Assembly: GCA_014841835.1 (NCBI GenBank) | Contig: JACYUQ010000004.1 | Span: 434,001 to 498,000, forward strand | From: Oxalobacteraceae sp. CFBP 13730 | GTDB taxonomy: Bacteria; Pseudomonadota; Gammaproteobacteria; Burkholderiales; Burkholderiaceae_D | DNA length: 64,000 nucleotides | Direction of reading: 5' to 3' | In this document: positions 1 to 6,830 of the stretch, piece after piece | Numbering within the stretch: the first letter of the stretch is position 1 | How the letters are laid out: every line of letters begins with the position of its first letter | Made by a program: the position numbers and the translations under genes | Notes under the pieces: generated by a model | Database searches by the model: none | What the model was told of the DNA's origin: nothing | Seen by the model: only the letters and a program-made list of their open reading frames with translations

Positions 1-1
1 C

Positions 2-76
2 AAGGATGGCGATATCTCTGCCAACATCATGATGCGCCCGGGCGATATCCTGGTCATTCCAGAGAGCTTCTTCTAA
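2..76 (+). CDS. Polysaccharide export protein (Wza/EpsE-like), C-terminal end only
   Basis: The window opens inside a gene; only the last 24 codons and a TAA stop are visible. They read KDGDISANIMMRPGDILVIP followed by ESFF. The motif MRPGDILVIPES is typical of the C-terminus of outer-membrane polysaccharide export proteins of the Wza/EpsE family, which form the export channel for exopolysaccharide in exosortase-A (PEP-CTERM) gene clusters. The exosortase-linked genes that follow, including prsT, support that reading. The 5' part lies outside the window, so length and signal peptide cannot be checked. The family call is an inference from a short tail. Confidence 0.6.
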   Translation, partial: KDGDISANIMMRPGDILVIPESFF

Positions 77-94
77 AAAGCCTGTCGATTATTC

Positions 95-132
95 TTACAC
101 TGCCGCGGCTTGGCCTGCGCAATGCAGTGTAA
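95..132. promoter_or_regulatory. Inverted repeat upstream of a sigma-54 promoter; candidate activator site
   Basis: TTACACTGC at 95-103 is the perfect reverse complement of GCAGTGTAA at 124-132, separated by 20 nt. No T-run follows, so it is a poor intrinsic terminator. It ends 63 nt before the -24 element at 196, a normal distance for an enhancer-binding protein. A similar half-site, GTAGTGTTT, sits at 4846-4854, 54 nt before the second sigma-54 promoter. A role as a PrsR-type binding site is inference. Confidence 0.35.
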
Positions 133-195
133 AATCGTGCTTGACAAGCGTCTAAGTAGTTGTTTTAAGTAAGAATATTCCTACAGGAATTTCAA

Positions 196-211
196 GGGCA
201 CGAAACTTGCT
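196..211 (+). promoter_or_regulatory. Sigma-54 (-24/-12) promoter
   Basis: GGGCACG, four bases, then TTGCT matches the RpoN consensus TGGCACG-N4-TTGCW except for the first base. The essential GG (197-198) and GC (209-210) dinucleotides have the required spacing. It lies 38 nt before the GTG start at 249 and probably drives the Cys-rich protein, PqqD-like, HprK-like and nucleotidyltransferase genes. The PEP-CTERM gene at 4973 has a matching element. Confidence 0.7.
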
Positions 212-248
212 CTGTGACCTGTGTCGTAATTGAATTCGAGGACTAGCC

Positions 249-842
249 GTGGCTAACGATCAGCAACAAAGCGGTAACGAGCCGCAACACCCTTCCATCC
301 CGCCGGCGATGCCCCAGCATGGCGTCACGCGCCGCCGTCTGGCCAAAGCCGGCCTGGGCGCGGCGGGTGTGCTGATGACGCTCGAAAGCCACGCGACGCT
401 GCAGAAAACCGGTTTTGTGTGCGAGTCGGCATCGGCCTTCCACTCGGCTGGCCTGAACAGCAACGTGGCCACCGAGCAGCGCTGCAATCCGCTGTCGCCA
501 TCGAACTGGTGTCATGTCCAGCGCAGCTGGCCATGCAACAAGACCAAGCGGTTCGCCGACATCTTCAAATGCAATGAAAAGCGTTTCGAGAAAACCTATT
601 ACGCCTGCTCGATGGCCGAGGTCATGACGTCGACGTTCGATGCCCAGTACTCGTATATCGGCAAGCACCTGTGCACGGCCTACCTGAACGTCATTTCGCG
701 CCGCATCGACTTTCTCGACGTGCTGACGCTGCAACGCATGTGGAACGAACTCAAGAACACGGGCATGTACAAGGTCAATGCCAGCGTTTCCTGGAATATC
801 CATCAGGTCAGGCAATACCTTGTCGCTGTCCACGGCGAGTGA
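249..842 (+). CDS. Tat-signal, cysteine-rich hypothetical protein of the HPr-rel-A cassette
   Basis: This 197-aa protein is of unrecognised family. A proline-rich cytoplasmic N-tail is followed by a twin-arginine-like signal (RRRLAKAG at 28-35) and a short hydrophobic stretch to about residue 45, so Tat export is likely. The mature part has seven cysteines (58, 79, 88, 96, 108, 120, 142) and many aromatic residues. The GTG start is chosen because GAGGA lies about 8 nt upstream. It is first in an apparent operon with PqqD-like, HprK-like and nucleotidyltransferase genes, behind a sigma-54 promoter. That context makes it a candidate substrate or structural component for those enzymes; this is inference only. 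Tat dependence rests on the RR motif alone. Confidence 0.7.
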   Translation: MANDQQQSGNEPQHPSIPPAMPQHGVTRRRLAKAGLGAAGVLMTLESHATLQKTGFVCESASAFHSAGLNSNVATEQRCNPLSPSNWCHVQRSWPCNKTKRFADIFKCNEKRFEKTYYACSMAEVMTSTFDAQYSYIGKHLCTAYLNVISRRIDFLDVLTLQRMWNELKNTGMYKVNASVSWNIHQVRQYLVAVHGE

Positions 843-1125
843 GCACGCAGGGGCCTGGCGTCGTCCGGGCCCTGCAGTTCTGCATTACCGCCAGTGGCAG
901 GACGATGTTGTCCTGTTCAACGAAGTGGCAGGTGCAACCCACCTGCTGACTCCCGAGGCGCTGGTCGTGCTGCAACACATGGATATCACGCCCACGCCTG
1001 AAGCGGCGCTTGCGGCAATCCTGCGCGAACATTTCGAAGTCGACGACGCCACGCTGGCCCACGATGTGGCCGAGCTGCTCGAACAACTGTCCTCCCTGAA
1101 TCTGATCGAACCATGTCTCTTGTAG
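778..1125 (+). CDS. HPr-rel-A system PqqD-family peptide chaperone
   Basis: A small PqqD-like protein (115 aa as drawn). The core from about residue 27 (WRRPGPAVLHYRQWQDDVVL) through FNEVAGATHLLTPEAL to a C-terminal helix rich in Leu and Glu matches the winged-helix RiPP recognition element fold, which binds peptide substrates for modifying enzymes. The gene overlaps the end of the upstream gene and its own end overlaps the HprK-like gene at 1113, so the genes are probably translationally coupled. The start is uncertain: ATG 778 has AAGG just upstream but gives a 65-nt overlap, while TTG 820 with AGGTCAGG upstream gives about 101 aa and a shorter overlap. The domain begins only after both. 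The family name reflects its usual pairing with HprK-related kinase A. Confidence 0.75.
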   Translation: MPAFPGISIRSGNTLSLSTASEHAGAWRRPGPAVLHYRQWQDDVVLFNEVAGATHLLTPEALVVLQHMDITPTPEAALAAILREHFEVDDATLAHDVAELLEQLSSLNLIEPCLL

Positions 1126-2030
1126 CCGATCTGGGCCGTGCCGAACTGGTGCGGCGCCTGGGCGGCCCTGGTCTGTTGCTGCGCACCGGACCGTTTGTCA
1201 GCCGAATCCAATCGAATATTCCCCTGGTCGCCGATGGCATCGGGTTGATGTATCGCGACAACCTGATCGAGGAGCCGGGCGGCTTTGCCGATTTCCAGGT
1301 GCGCCTGCGCCAGAGCAGCGGCGTGCGCCGCTGGTGGCACCCGCAGGTCCGCTTCGACCATGACGGCCGCGAGCCGTTCGCCCCGTTGCCGGTGGCGCAG
1401 GCCTGGCCGATGTTCGAATGGGTCATGAACTGGTGCGTCTCGAACCGCGCTCATCGCTACCTGATCGTGCATGCCGCCGTCATCGAGCGCAATGGCTGCG
1501 CGATTATCCTGCCGGCCCCGCCCGGCTCGGGCAAGAGCACACTGTGCGCTGCCCTGGTCTGCCGCGGCTGGCGCCTGCTGTCGGACGAACTGACGCTGAT
1601 CCGGCGCAGCGATGGCATGCTCGTGCCGCTCGCGCGGCCAGTCAGCCTCAAGAATGCCTCGATCGACGTGATCCGCGCGTTTGCGCCCGATGCCTTGCTT
1701 GGCCCTTCGGTACCGGGCACCAACAAGGGCACGATCGCGCACATGAAGGCACCAGAGACGAGCGTGGCGCAGGTTGGCGACGTTGCGCGCGCACGTCATA
1801 TCGTGTTTCCCCGCTACGAGGCCGGCGCCGCGACCACGCTCACCCCGATGTCCAAGGGGCAACTGTTCATTCGGGTGGCAGAGAACGCCTTCAACTATTT
1901 CGTGCTCGGCCCTGCCGGCTTCGATTGCCTGGCCGATCTGGTCGAAGGCGCCGACGGTCACGAATTCTGCTATAGCCAGCTGGACGAAGCGATCGCGCTG
2001 TTCGACCGCCTGGCGGGAGTGACGCCATGA
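1113..2030 (+). CDS. HprK-related kinase A
   Basis: A 305-aa P-loop protein related to the kinase domain of HPr kinase/phosphorylase. The Walker A motif is APPGSGKST at 135-143, and LSDEL at 156-160 fits the following strand of this fold. The roughly 115 residues before it are family-specific. Bacterial HPr kinases phosphorylate a serine on HPr; HprK homologues in lasso-peptide clusters phosphorylate the precursor peptide instead. No HPr gene is near, so the target is more likely a protein of this cassette, for example the Cys-rich protein at 249. That is inference. The gene starts inside the PqqD-like gene and overlaps the next gene by 4 nt (ATGA). Confidence 0.85.
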   Translation: MSLVADLGRAELVRRLGGPGLLLRTGPFVSRIQSNIPLVADGIGLMYRDNLIEEPGGFADFQVRLRQSSGVRRWWHPQVRFDHDGREPFAPLPVAQAWPMFEWVMNWCVSNRAHRYLIVHAAVIERNGCAIILPAPPGSGKSTLCAALVCRGWRLLSDELTLIRRSDGMLVPLARPVSLKNASIDVIRAFAPDALLGPSVPGTNKGTIAHMKAPETSVAQVGDVARARHIVFPRYEAGAATTLTPMSKGQLFIRVAENAFNYFVLGPAGFDCLADLVEGADGHEFCYSQLDEAIALFDRLAGVTP

Positions 2031-3127
2031 CGGCGCGCGCGCCATCGCTGCTGGTCGAGGTGCTGTCGGCGCCCGGCCGGGTCCGACTGCTTGACCTGCC
2101 GGGCTGGGACCGCTTGCTGCGCCAGGCCAACAGCGCCAACGTCGGTGCGATCCTGGTTTTCCTGCTTGAGGAGCACGGCCTGCTCGACGACGTGCCGCCG
2201 CAGCCGCGCGAGCACCTGGAAGCGGCGCGCATCGTCGCATTGCGTCACCGGCGCCTGACCGGCTACGAAGTCGAGCGCATCCGCAGTGACCTGGCCCAGC
2301 TGGGCCTGCCACTGATTCTGCTCAAAGGCGCCGCGTACGCGATGGCCGGCTTGCCATCCGGCCGTGGCCGGCTGTTTTCGGACATCGACATCCTCGTACC
2401 CAAGGACCAGCTGGACGACGTGGAAAACGCGCTGATGGTGCATGGCTGGGCCAGCACCCACCACGATGCCTACGACCAGCGCTATTACCGCACCTGGATG
2501 CATGAGCTGCCGCCCATGGTGCACCTGCGGCGTGGCAATGCCATCGACGTCCACCATGCGATCCTGCCCGAAACGGCGCCGGTGCGGCCCGACCCAACGC
2601 TGCTGCGCGCGGCCGCGCGGCCGATTCCGGGCGATCTTGGCGCGCTGGGCGTGTGCACGTTGTCACCGCACGACATGTTCCTGCACAGCGCCGTGCATCT
2701 GTTCTTTGGCGGCGAATTCGACCAGGGATTGCGCGACCTGTTCGACATGCATCGCCTGGCGACGCACTTTGGCGCCCAGCCCGGCTTTTGGGATGGTCTG
2801 GTCGCCCGCGCCGTTGCGCTGGAACTCACCCGTCCGATGTTCTATGCGCTGCGCCATGCCAGCCGCACGTTCGGCACCCCGGTACCGGCGTCAGTCATGG
2901 TCGCCGCCGAGGCGTTTGCGCCGCCCCGGCCCGTTCTGGCGCTGATGGATGCGCTGTTCACGCGCGCGCTGGTGCCGCCGCATCCCGACTGCGCAGCGCG
3001 CTTCGACGGTGCTGCCCATTTCGCCTTGTATGTGCGCGGAAACTGGCTTCGCATGCCCATGGTGTTGCTCACGCGCCACTTGTTTCACAAGGCTTTCGTA
3101 TCGCCACGTACCGCAGAGGCCGCTTGA
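2027..3127 (+). CDS. Nucleotidyltransferase family protein (PF14907 type)
   Basis: A 366-aa protein with the hallmarks of the 'uncharacterised nucleotidyltransferase' family: LLKGAAY at 98-104, then the metal-binding acidic motif SDIDILVP at 118-125 (D119, D121), and a downstream IDVHHAILP segment. The C-terminal half is helical and family-typical. Members co-occur with HprK-like kinases and PqqD-like chaperones, including in lasso-peptide clusters, and are presumed to transfer a nucleotide or sugar-nucleotide moiety; the true substrate is unknown. The start overlaps the HprK-like stop by 4 nt, which shows one operon. The operon appears to end here, with an AT-rich spacer of 152 nt following. 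Confidence 0.8.
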   Translation: MTARAPSLLVEVLSAPGRVRLLDLPGWDRLLRQANSANVGAILVFLLEEHGLLDDVPPQPREHLEAARIVALRHRRLTGYEVERIRSDLAQLGLPLILLKGAAYAMAGLPSGRGRLFSDIDILVPKDQLDDVENALMVHGWASTHHDAYDQRYYRTWMHELPPMVHLRRGNAIDVHHAILPETAPVRPDPTLLRAAARPIPGDLGALGVCTLSPHDMFLHSAVHLFFGGEFDQGLRDLFDMHRLATHFGAQPGFWDGLVARAVALELTRPMFYALRHASRTFGTPVPASVMVAAEAFAPPRPVLALMDALFTRALVPPHPDCAARFDGAAHFALYVRGNWLRMPMVLLTRHLFHKAFVSPRTAEAA

Positions 3128-3279
3128 CCTGCTACTCTTTGCTCTAAGGGAAGTTGCATAGCAAATCCATTAATTTAAATTCATTTTGTCAATAAAATTA
3201 GCATTGGAACAATTGTCGATGCTATGATGACTACATTGTCGTCGCTGTACGACGCGTCGATACCGTCAGGAGAACGTAC

Positions 3280-4011
3280 ATGATCGAGACATTAGTGCCA
3301 GCCATCCCGTATACCGGGCTTGGTGGCGATGACTCAGCCCCGGATGACAATCCGAGCATCATTGACGTTACTATCAACGAACGTGTGTTCGGGATTCGCG
3401 CTGCCGACATCGATACCCAGCGCAACTCCGCAAGCATGCTTATCAGCAAGATGTATGCATGGCGCGGCTACAGTGGCAACCACCAAATCAATAACGACCC
3501 CAACCGGATCACGCTGACGGCGTCGGACCGTGGCCAGGTCTTCGGCACGCTGAGCCTTGGCCTGGATTCCGACATCGGCCTGCTGGCCGACCAGGTATTC
3601 GCCGACTACATCGATACCCAGCGCGGGACCGGCAAGGTCTGCGAAATCATCAAGCTTGCCGTCGATCCGGCCATCAAGTCAAAGGCCGTGCTGGCATCGC
3701 TGTTTCACGTGGCCCTGATTTATGCGCGCGACCTGAATCATTGCAGCCACATCTTCATCGAGGTCAATCCGCGCCATCGCCGTTTTTACGAAGCCATGCT
3801 GGGCTTCCAGACCGTCTGCGAATCACGGCCCAATCCACGCGTGCAGGCGCCGGCGGTGCTGCTGAGCGCCGCTACCGCGTTCGGTACCGAACAGGTCGCC
3901 AAGTGGGGCGGCATGCAGGACAAGGCGGTCGGTGAACGCTCGCTGTTTCCGTGGTTCTTTTCGCAGCGCGAAGAGGCCGGCATCATCAACCGCCTGCGCG
4001 CGCTCGGCTAA
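3280..4011 (+). CDS. N-acyl amino acid synthase, FeeM domain (copy 1)
   Basis: A 243-aa GNAT-fold acyltransferase of the FeeM type. Such enzymes join a long-chain acyl group from acyl-ACP to an amino acid. Visible family features are RNSASMLISKMYAWRGYSG (48-66), NDPNRITLTA (72-81), and the EVNPRHRRFY...LGF motif (161-176). ATG 3280 has a CAGGAG ribosome site. It is strongly similar by eye to the protein at 6831-7502 along almost its full length, so the island holds two paralogues. It stands alone between AT-rich spacers in an exosortase island, where FeeM-type enzymes often occur. The acyl chain and amino acid used cannot be read from sequence. Confidence 0.8.
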   Translation: MIETLVPAIPYTGLGGDDSAPDDNPSIIDVTINERVFGIRAADIDTQRNSASMLISKMYAWRGYSGNHQINNDPNRITLTASDRGQVFGTLSLGLDSDIGLLADQVFADYIDTQRGTGKVCEIIKLAVDPAIKSKAVLASLFHVALIYARDLNHCSHIFIEVNPRHRRFYEAMLGFQTVCESRPNPRVQAPAVLLSAATAFGTEQVAKWGGMQDKAVGERSLFPWFFSQREEAGIINRLRALG

Positions 4012-4060
4012 TCGCTGCTGCAGGGGCACGCGCCCCGCACTTTCCCCTCAGTATTTGTAC

Positions 4061-4089
4061 TTGCCTGCCTGGCAGGAACGTCCTATATT
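4061..4089 (+). promoter_or_regulatory. Candidate sigma-70 promoter for the methyltransferase
   Basis: TTGCCT (4061-4066), a 17-bp spacer and TATATT (4084-4089) precede the ATG at 4124. The spacer contains the near-palindrome CCTGCCTGGCAGG, which could be an operator. This is seen by eye only, without a scored search. Confidence 0.4.
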
Positions 4090-4123
4090 CAGCGCTTCGT
4101 GTTTATCACATTGAGGATGCTCC

Positions 4124-4789
4124 ATGACGACAGGTAAGACCCGGGATGAAATCGCCGAAGCCTATTCCTCTGAACCGTGGTGGTATGACCTGCGCGGCTT
4201 CTTCATTCTGACCTTTGCCTACAACAGCACGATCGGCACCCAGATGCGCTTCTTCGGACCGAACTTCGGGCCCGACCACCTGGAAGTGGCATGCGGTACC
4301 GGGACTCTGCTCGAAATGGTGCTGAACTGGCGCCGGCGCCGCAAGCTTCCGCAAGTAAAGGTTACCGGCATCGACTACGCGCCATCGATGCTGGCCGGCG
4401 CCAAGCGCCGTTTTGCCAACAATCCGCAAGTCCAGGTGCAGCACGCCGATGCTGCCCAGCTGCCGTTTGCCGACAACCGCTTCGACACCGCCAATATCGC
4501 CAATTCGATCCACTGTTTCCCGACGATCGATGGTGCGCTGCGCGACATCCTGCGCGTGCTCAAGCCGGGCGGGACAATGGCAGCGAACGTCCTGCTGTAC
4601 CCCACCGGATTCGGGCCATTGCGCTGGGCCGCGCAGAAGATCAACGACTGGGGTATCCGCAAGGGGATTCTCTACAGCCCGTTCCATGTGGAAGAACTAC
4701 GCGCCAAAATGTTGGCAGCGGGTTACGAGATTCACTCGGAGTTCACCTCCGGAAATACGTGGAATGTCGTGGTGCGCAAGCCCTTGTAG
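4124..4789 (+). CDS. Class I SAM-dependent methyltransferase
   Basis: A 221-aa Rossmann-fold methyltransferase. Motif I is LEVACGTGTLLEMV (about 50-63), followed by the acidic SAM-ribose motif GIDYAPSMLAGA and motif III-like DNRFDTANIANSI. It has a GAGGA ribosome site before ATG 4124 and its own terminator at 4797-4842, so it is probably monocistronic. Many exosortase islands carry a similar small methyltransferase next to FeeM-like synthases, but its substrate is unknown. It could act on a lipid, a quinone-like compound or the N-acyl amino acid product; the sequence does not decide. Confidence 0.8.
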   Translation: MTTGKTRDEIAEAYSSEPWWYDLRGFFILTFAYNSTIGTQMRFFGPNFGPDHLEVACGTGTLLEMVLNWRRRRKLPQVKVTGIDYAPSMLAGAKRRFANNPQVQVQHADAAQLPFADNRFDTANIANSIHCFPTIDGALRDILRVLKPGGTMAANVLLYPTGFGPLRWAAQKINDWGIRKGILYSPFHVEELRAKMLAAGYEIHSEFTSGNTWNVVVRKPL

Positions 4790-4796
4790 GAGTACT

Positions 4797-4842
4797 CCGA
4801 CAGCAACGTTTTGAGACCGTAAATATGCTGTCGGTATTTTTT
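4797..4842 (+). terminator. Intrinsic terminator after the methyltransferase gene
   Basis: CCGACAGCA (4797-4805) pairs perfectly with TGCTGTCGG (4826-4834) across a 20-nt loop and is followed by TATTTTTT. The long loop lowers confidence a little. Confidence 0.6.
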
Positions 4843-4908
4843 ACAGTAGTGTTTGATCTGGCTCAATAAAAACCGCTAACTGTTTGATTTAAAACAAATC
4901 TCTTGAGC

Positions 4909-4924
4909 TGGCACGGTGATTGCT
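4909..4924 (+). promoter_or_regulatory. Sigma-54 (-24/-12) promoter of the PEP-CTERM gene
   Basis: TGGCACG, four bases, then TTGCT is a perfect match to the RpoN consensus TGGCACG-N4-TTGCW. It lies 49 nt before ATG 4973. In floc-forming Betaproteobacteria, PEP-CTERM genes such as pepA are known to depend on RpoN with the PrsK/PrsR two-component system, which agrees with this site. The prsK/prsR genes themselves are not in the window. Confidence 0.85.
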
Positions 4925-4972
4925 TATATAGCCTCGTGAGCAGTACCCCATACAACCCAGGAGATTTACGAA

Positions 4973-5755
4973 ATGAACGCTTTTAAGAAAACCATCGTCG
5001 CCGCATCGATCGCAGCTGCAACCATCTTCAGCGGTACTGCCGCAGCAGCCCCGTTCAATTCGTTCACCGTCGATCCAGTCGGTCCACAGGCAAACTTCGT
5101 TGCTGACAAGATCACCGGTAACTACACCGAAACCGCGACCTTCAACCAAGATGGTACGTTCAACGTCTCGCTGGTGTGGACTGCTGGCCAGTTCGTCGGC
5201 AACGGTGGCAACACCGCGTACGAAGCTTTCCAGACCGGTCTGGGCGCAAACTACGGCCTGTTTGCTAACTACTCGGCAAGCGGCACCTACTCGGTGAGCG
5301 GCTCGACCACCACGTTCAACTTCCAGCCAGGCACCGGTAGCCTGGATCTGTTCATGGACACCACGCTGGGCGTCGCAGGCGGCAACGTCCTGCTGGGCTC
5401 GGGTAACCCACTGGCTGGCCAGGGCACCCTGAACCCAATGCTGAGCACCTGCTCGAACCCAGGCAACCCAAGCGGCAACGGCATCAACTGCGGCAGCTTC
5501 GGTGCATCGAGCTCGTTCGCTCTGACCGAAGCCGGCAGCAGCTTCTTCGTCCTGCCTAACCCGTTCTACTCGATGTCGTTCCAGTCGGGTCAGCTGAACA
5601 ACTTCACCCCATCGGGCACCCAGACCATCAACGGTTCGCTGGACGTCGTGTTCGAAAACGCAGCTGAAGTGCCAGAGCCAGCATCGGTTGGCCTGCTGGG
5701 CCTGGGCATGCTGGGTCTGTACGCAGCACGTCGTCGCAACAAGAAAGCTGCCTAA
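4973..5755 (+). CDS. PEP-CTERM sorting-signal protein, flocculation protein PepA-like
   Basis: A 260-aa secreted protein. It has a Sec signal peptide ending near AAAA at about residue 26, a beta-rich, low-charge mature region (VADKITGNYTETATFNQDGT and similar), and a classic PEP-CTERM tail: VPEPASVGLLGLGMLGLYA then RRRNKK. Exosortase A (XrtA) cleaves this signal and the product is exported to the cell surface or matrix. The mature sequence resembles the flocculation-associated PepA family as I remember it; that finer call is less certain than the PEP-CTERM call. It is monocistronic, with a perfect sigma-54 promoter and a strong terminator. Proline codons are almost all CCA, unlike the CCG-rich neighbours, which may reflect very high expression. 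Confidence 0.85.
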   Translation: MNAFKKTIVAASIAAATIFSGTAAAAPFNSFTVDPVGPQANFVADKITGNYTETATFNQDGTFNVSLVWTAGQFVGNGGNTAYEAFQTGLGANYGLFANYSASGTYSVSGSTTTFNFQPGTGSLDLFMDTTLGVAGGNVLLGSGNPLAGQGTLNPMLSTCSNPGNPSGNGINCGSFGASSSFALTEAGSSFFVLPNPFYSMSFQSGQLNNFTPSGTQTINGSLDVVFENAAEVPEPASVGLLGLGMLGLYAARRRNKKAA

Positions 5756-5762
5756 GAACCAC

Positions 5763-5781
5763 GGGCCTGCTGCGCAGGCCC
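5763..5781. other. GC-rich hairpin before the PEP-CTERM gene terminator
   Basis: GGGCCTGC (5763-5770) and GCAGGCCC (5774-5781) form a perfect 8-bp stem with a 3-nt loop just after the stop codon. It has no T-run. It may protect the 3' end of an abundant mRNA. Confidence 0.45.
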
Positions 5782-5795
5782 TGTTCAAAAGCAAT

Positions 5796-5831
5796 AAAAA
5801 ACCACTGCCGGTATCGACAGTGGTTTTTTTT
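5796..5831. terminator. Bidirectional intrinsic terminator
   Basis: AAAAAACCACTG (5796-5807) pairs with CAGTGGTTTTTT (5818-5829) around a short loop, with T-runs in both reading directions. It ends the PEP-CTERM transcript on + and can also stop the convergent thiF-like transcript on -. Confidence 0.85.
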
Positions 5832-5873
5832 CGTCCCGCGATTCACCGGCGCCGCGCGCCGGCGTGCCGTCGT

Positions 5874-6761
5874 TCAGCGACCGGCAGCCGCCATGCGCGC
5901 AAACTGGCGCCGGCCGATGGCAATTGCCAGGCGCTGGATTGGATGGCGGTTGCCGCCAGGTCGCCATGTGCGTTTGAGTTTGTTGCGATAGGCATCGAAC
6001 TGCATGCCCCAGGGTGCGGCCAGCACGTCGCCACGCCCCAACAGGATCTTGAGCGATTCAGTGGCGATGATGCCGGCGCACAGCTGGCAGGCCATGAAGG
6101 TCGACGGGCCGCGTCGCTCGGCGAAGTTCACCGAGCCCGGCACCATCAGGTAATTGCGGTGCAGACCGGCCGGCGCCAGGCCAACCACAAAGCGGATCGC
6201 TTTTTCCTGCTCCGGCAAATCGCCCCAGCCGAAATACTCTTCGAACGTCATCTTGCCCGGCATGAAGTTGAGCAGGGCGGCGCCCATGCCCAGCGGCGCG
6301 GCAGTGGTGGCCGGGATGCCGAGCCGTGCGCACGCAGCAAAGGTCTGCTGGCGTGCATCGAAGGCGAAAAAGTCGAGTGCATCGACGTACAGGTCGACAC
6401 CGGCGAGGAATTCGTCGAGATTGTCGCCATGGACGCCCTCGGGAAAGATCTTGATCTCGATGTCGGGATTGATGTCGCGCGCCATGGCGGCCAGCACGTC
6501 GGCCTTGGGCTGGCCAACGGTCGACATCATTGCGCCCACCTGGCGGTTGAAGTTGGGGATGTCGAACGTGTCGAAGTCGGCAATGTGAAAGCGCGTGACG
6601 CCCAGGCGGGCGAGCGTCAGCAGATGCACGCCACCGACGCCACCGCCGCCCGCAATGGCAATGCGCTTGCCACGCAACTGCTGCTGTTCGGCGGGTGTAA
6701 CCCAGCCAATATTGCGTGAAAACGCCTGCTCGTACTGGAACGGATTGCTCATCGGGGACAT
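5874..6761 (-). CDS. ThiF-family (E1-like) adenylyltransferase
   Basis: A 295-aa E1-like enzyme. The ATP-binding loop GGGGVGGVHL lies near residues 38-47, and DFDTFDIPNFNRQVGA near 62-77 is the conserved E1 substrate and metal motif (D...N.NRQ). It lacks the CxxC zinc pairs of MoeB and ThiF. Family members adenylate a carboxylate, often the C-terminus of a protein or peptide, so that sulfur or another nucleophile can be added. The gene lies 69 nt downstream of the second FeeM-like synthase in the same direction, so the two are probably co-transcribed. That pairing suggests activation of an acyl-amino acid or of a carrier protein; this is inference. A start at the second Met (6752) is equally possible. 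Confidence 0.75.
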   Translation of the reverse strand: MSPMSNPFQYEQAFSRNIGWVTPAEQQQLRGKRIAIAGGGGVGGVHLLTLARLGVTRFHIADFDTFDIPNFNRQVGAMMSTVGQPKADVLAAMARDINPDIEIKIFPEGVHGDNLDEFLAGVDLYVDALDFFAFDARQQTFAACARLGIPATTAAPLGMGAALLNFMPGKMTFEEYFGWGDLPEQEKAIRFVVGLAPAGLHRNYLMVPGSVNFAERRGPSTFMACQLCAGIIATESLKILLGRGDVLAAPWGMQFDAYRNKLKRTWRPGGNRHPIQRLAIAIGRRQFARMAAAGR

Positions 6762-6830
6762 TGCGAAAAAGTAGGGACGAGATGGTCGGCGCCGCAGGAA
6801 GGGCAGGGCGCGTACCGGCGATGCAGGTGC

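Noticed and set aside
95..132. Inverted repeat as terminator of the export gene
   Set aside because: A 20-nt loop and no T-run on either strand; a regulatory dyad is a better reading.
885..2312. 475-codon open frame on the - strand
   Set aside because: Antisense of the PqqD-like, HprK-like and nucleotidyltransferase genes; shadow composition.
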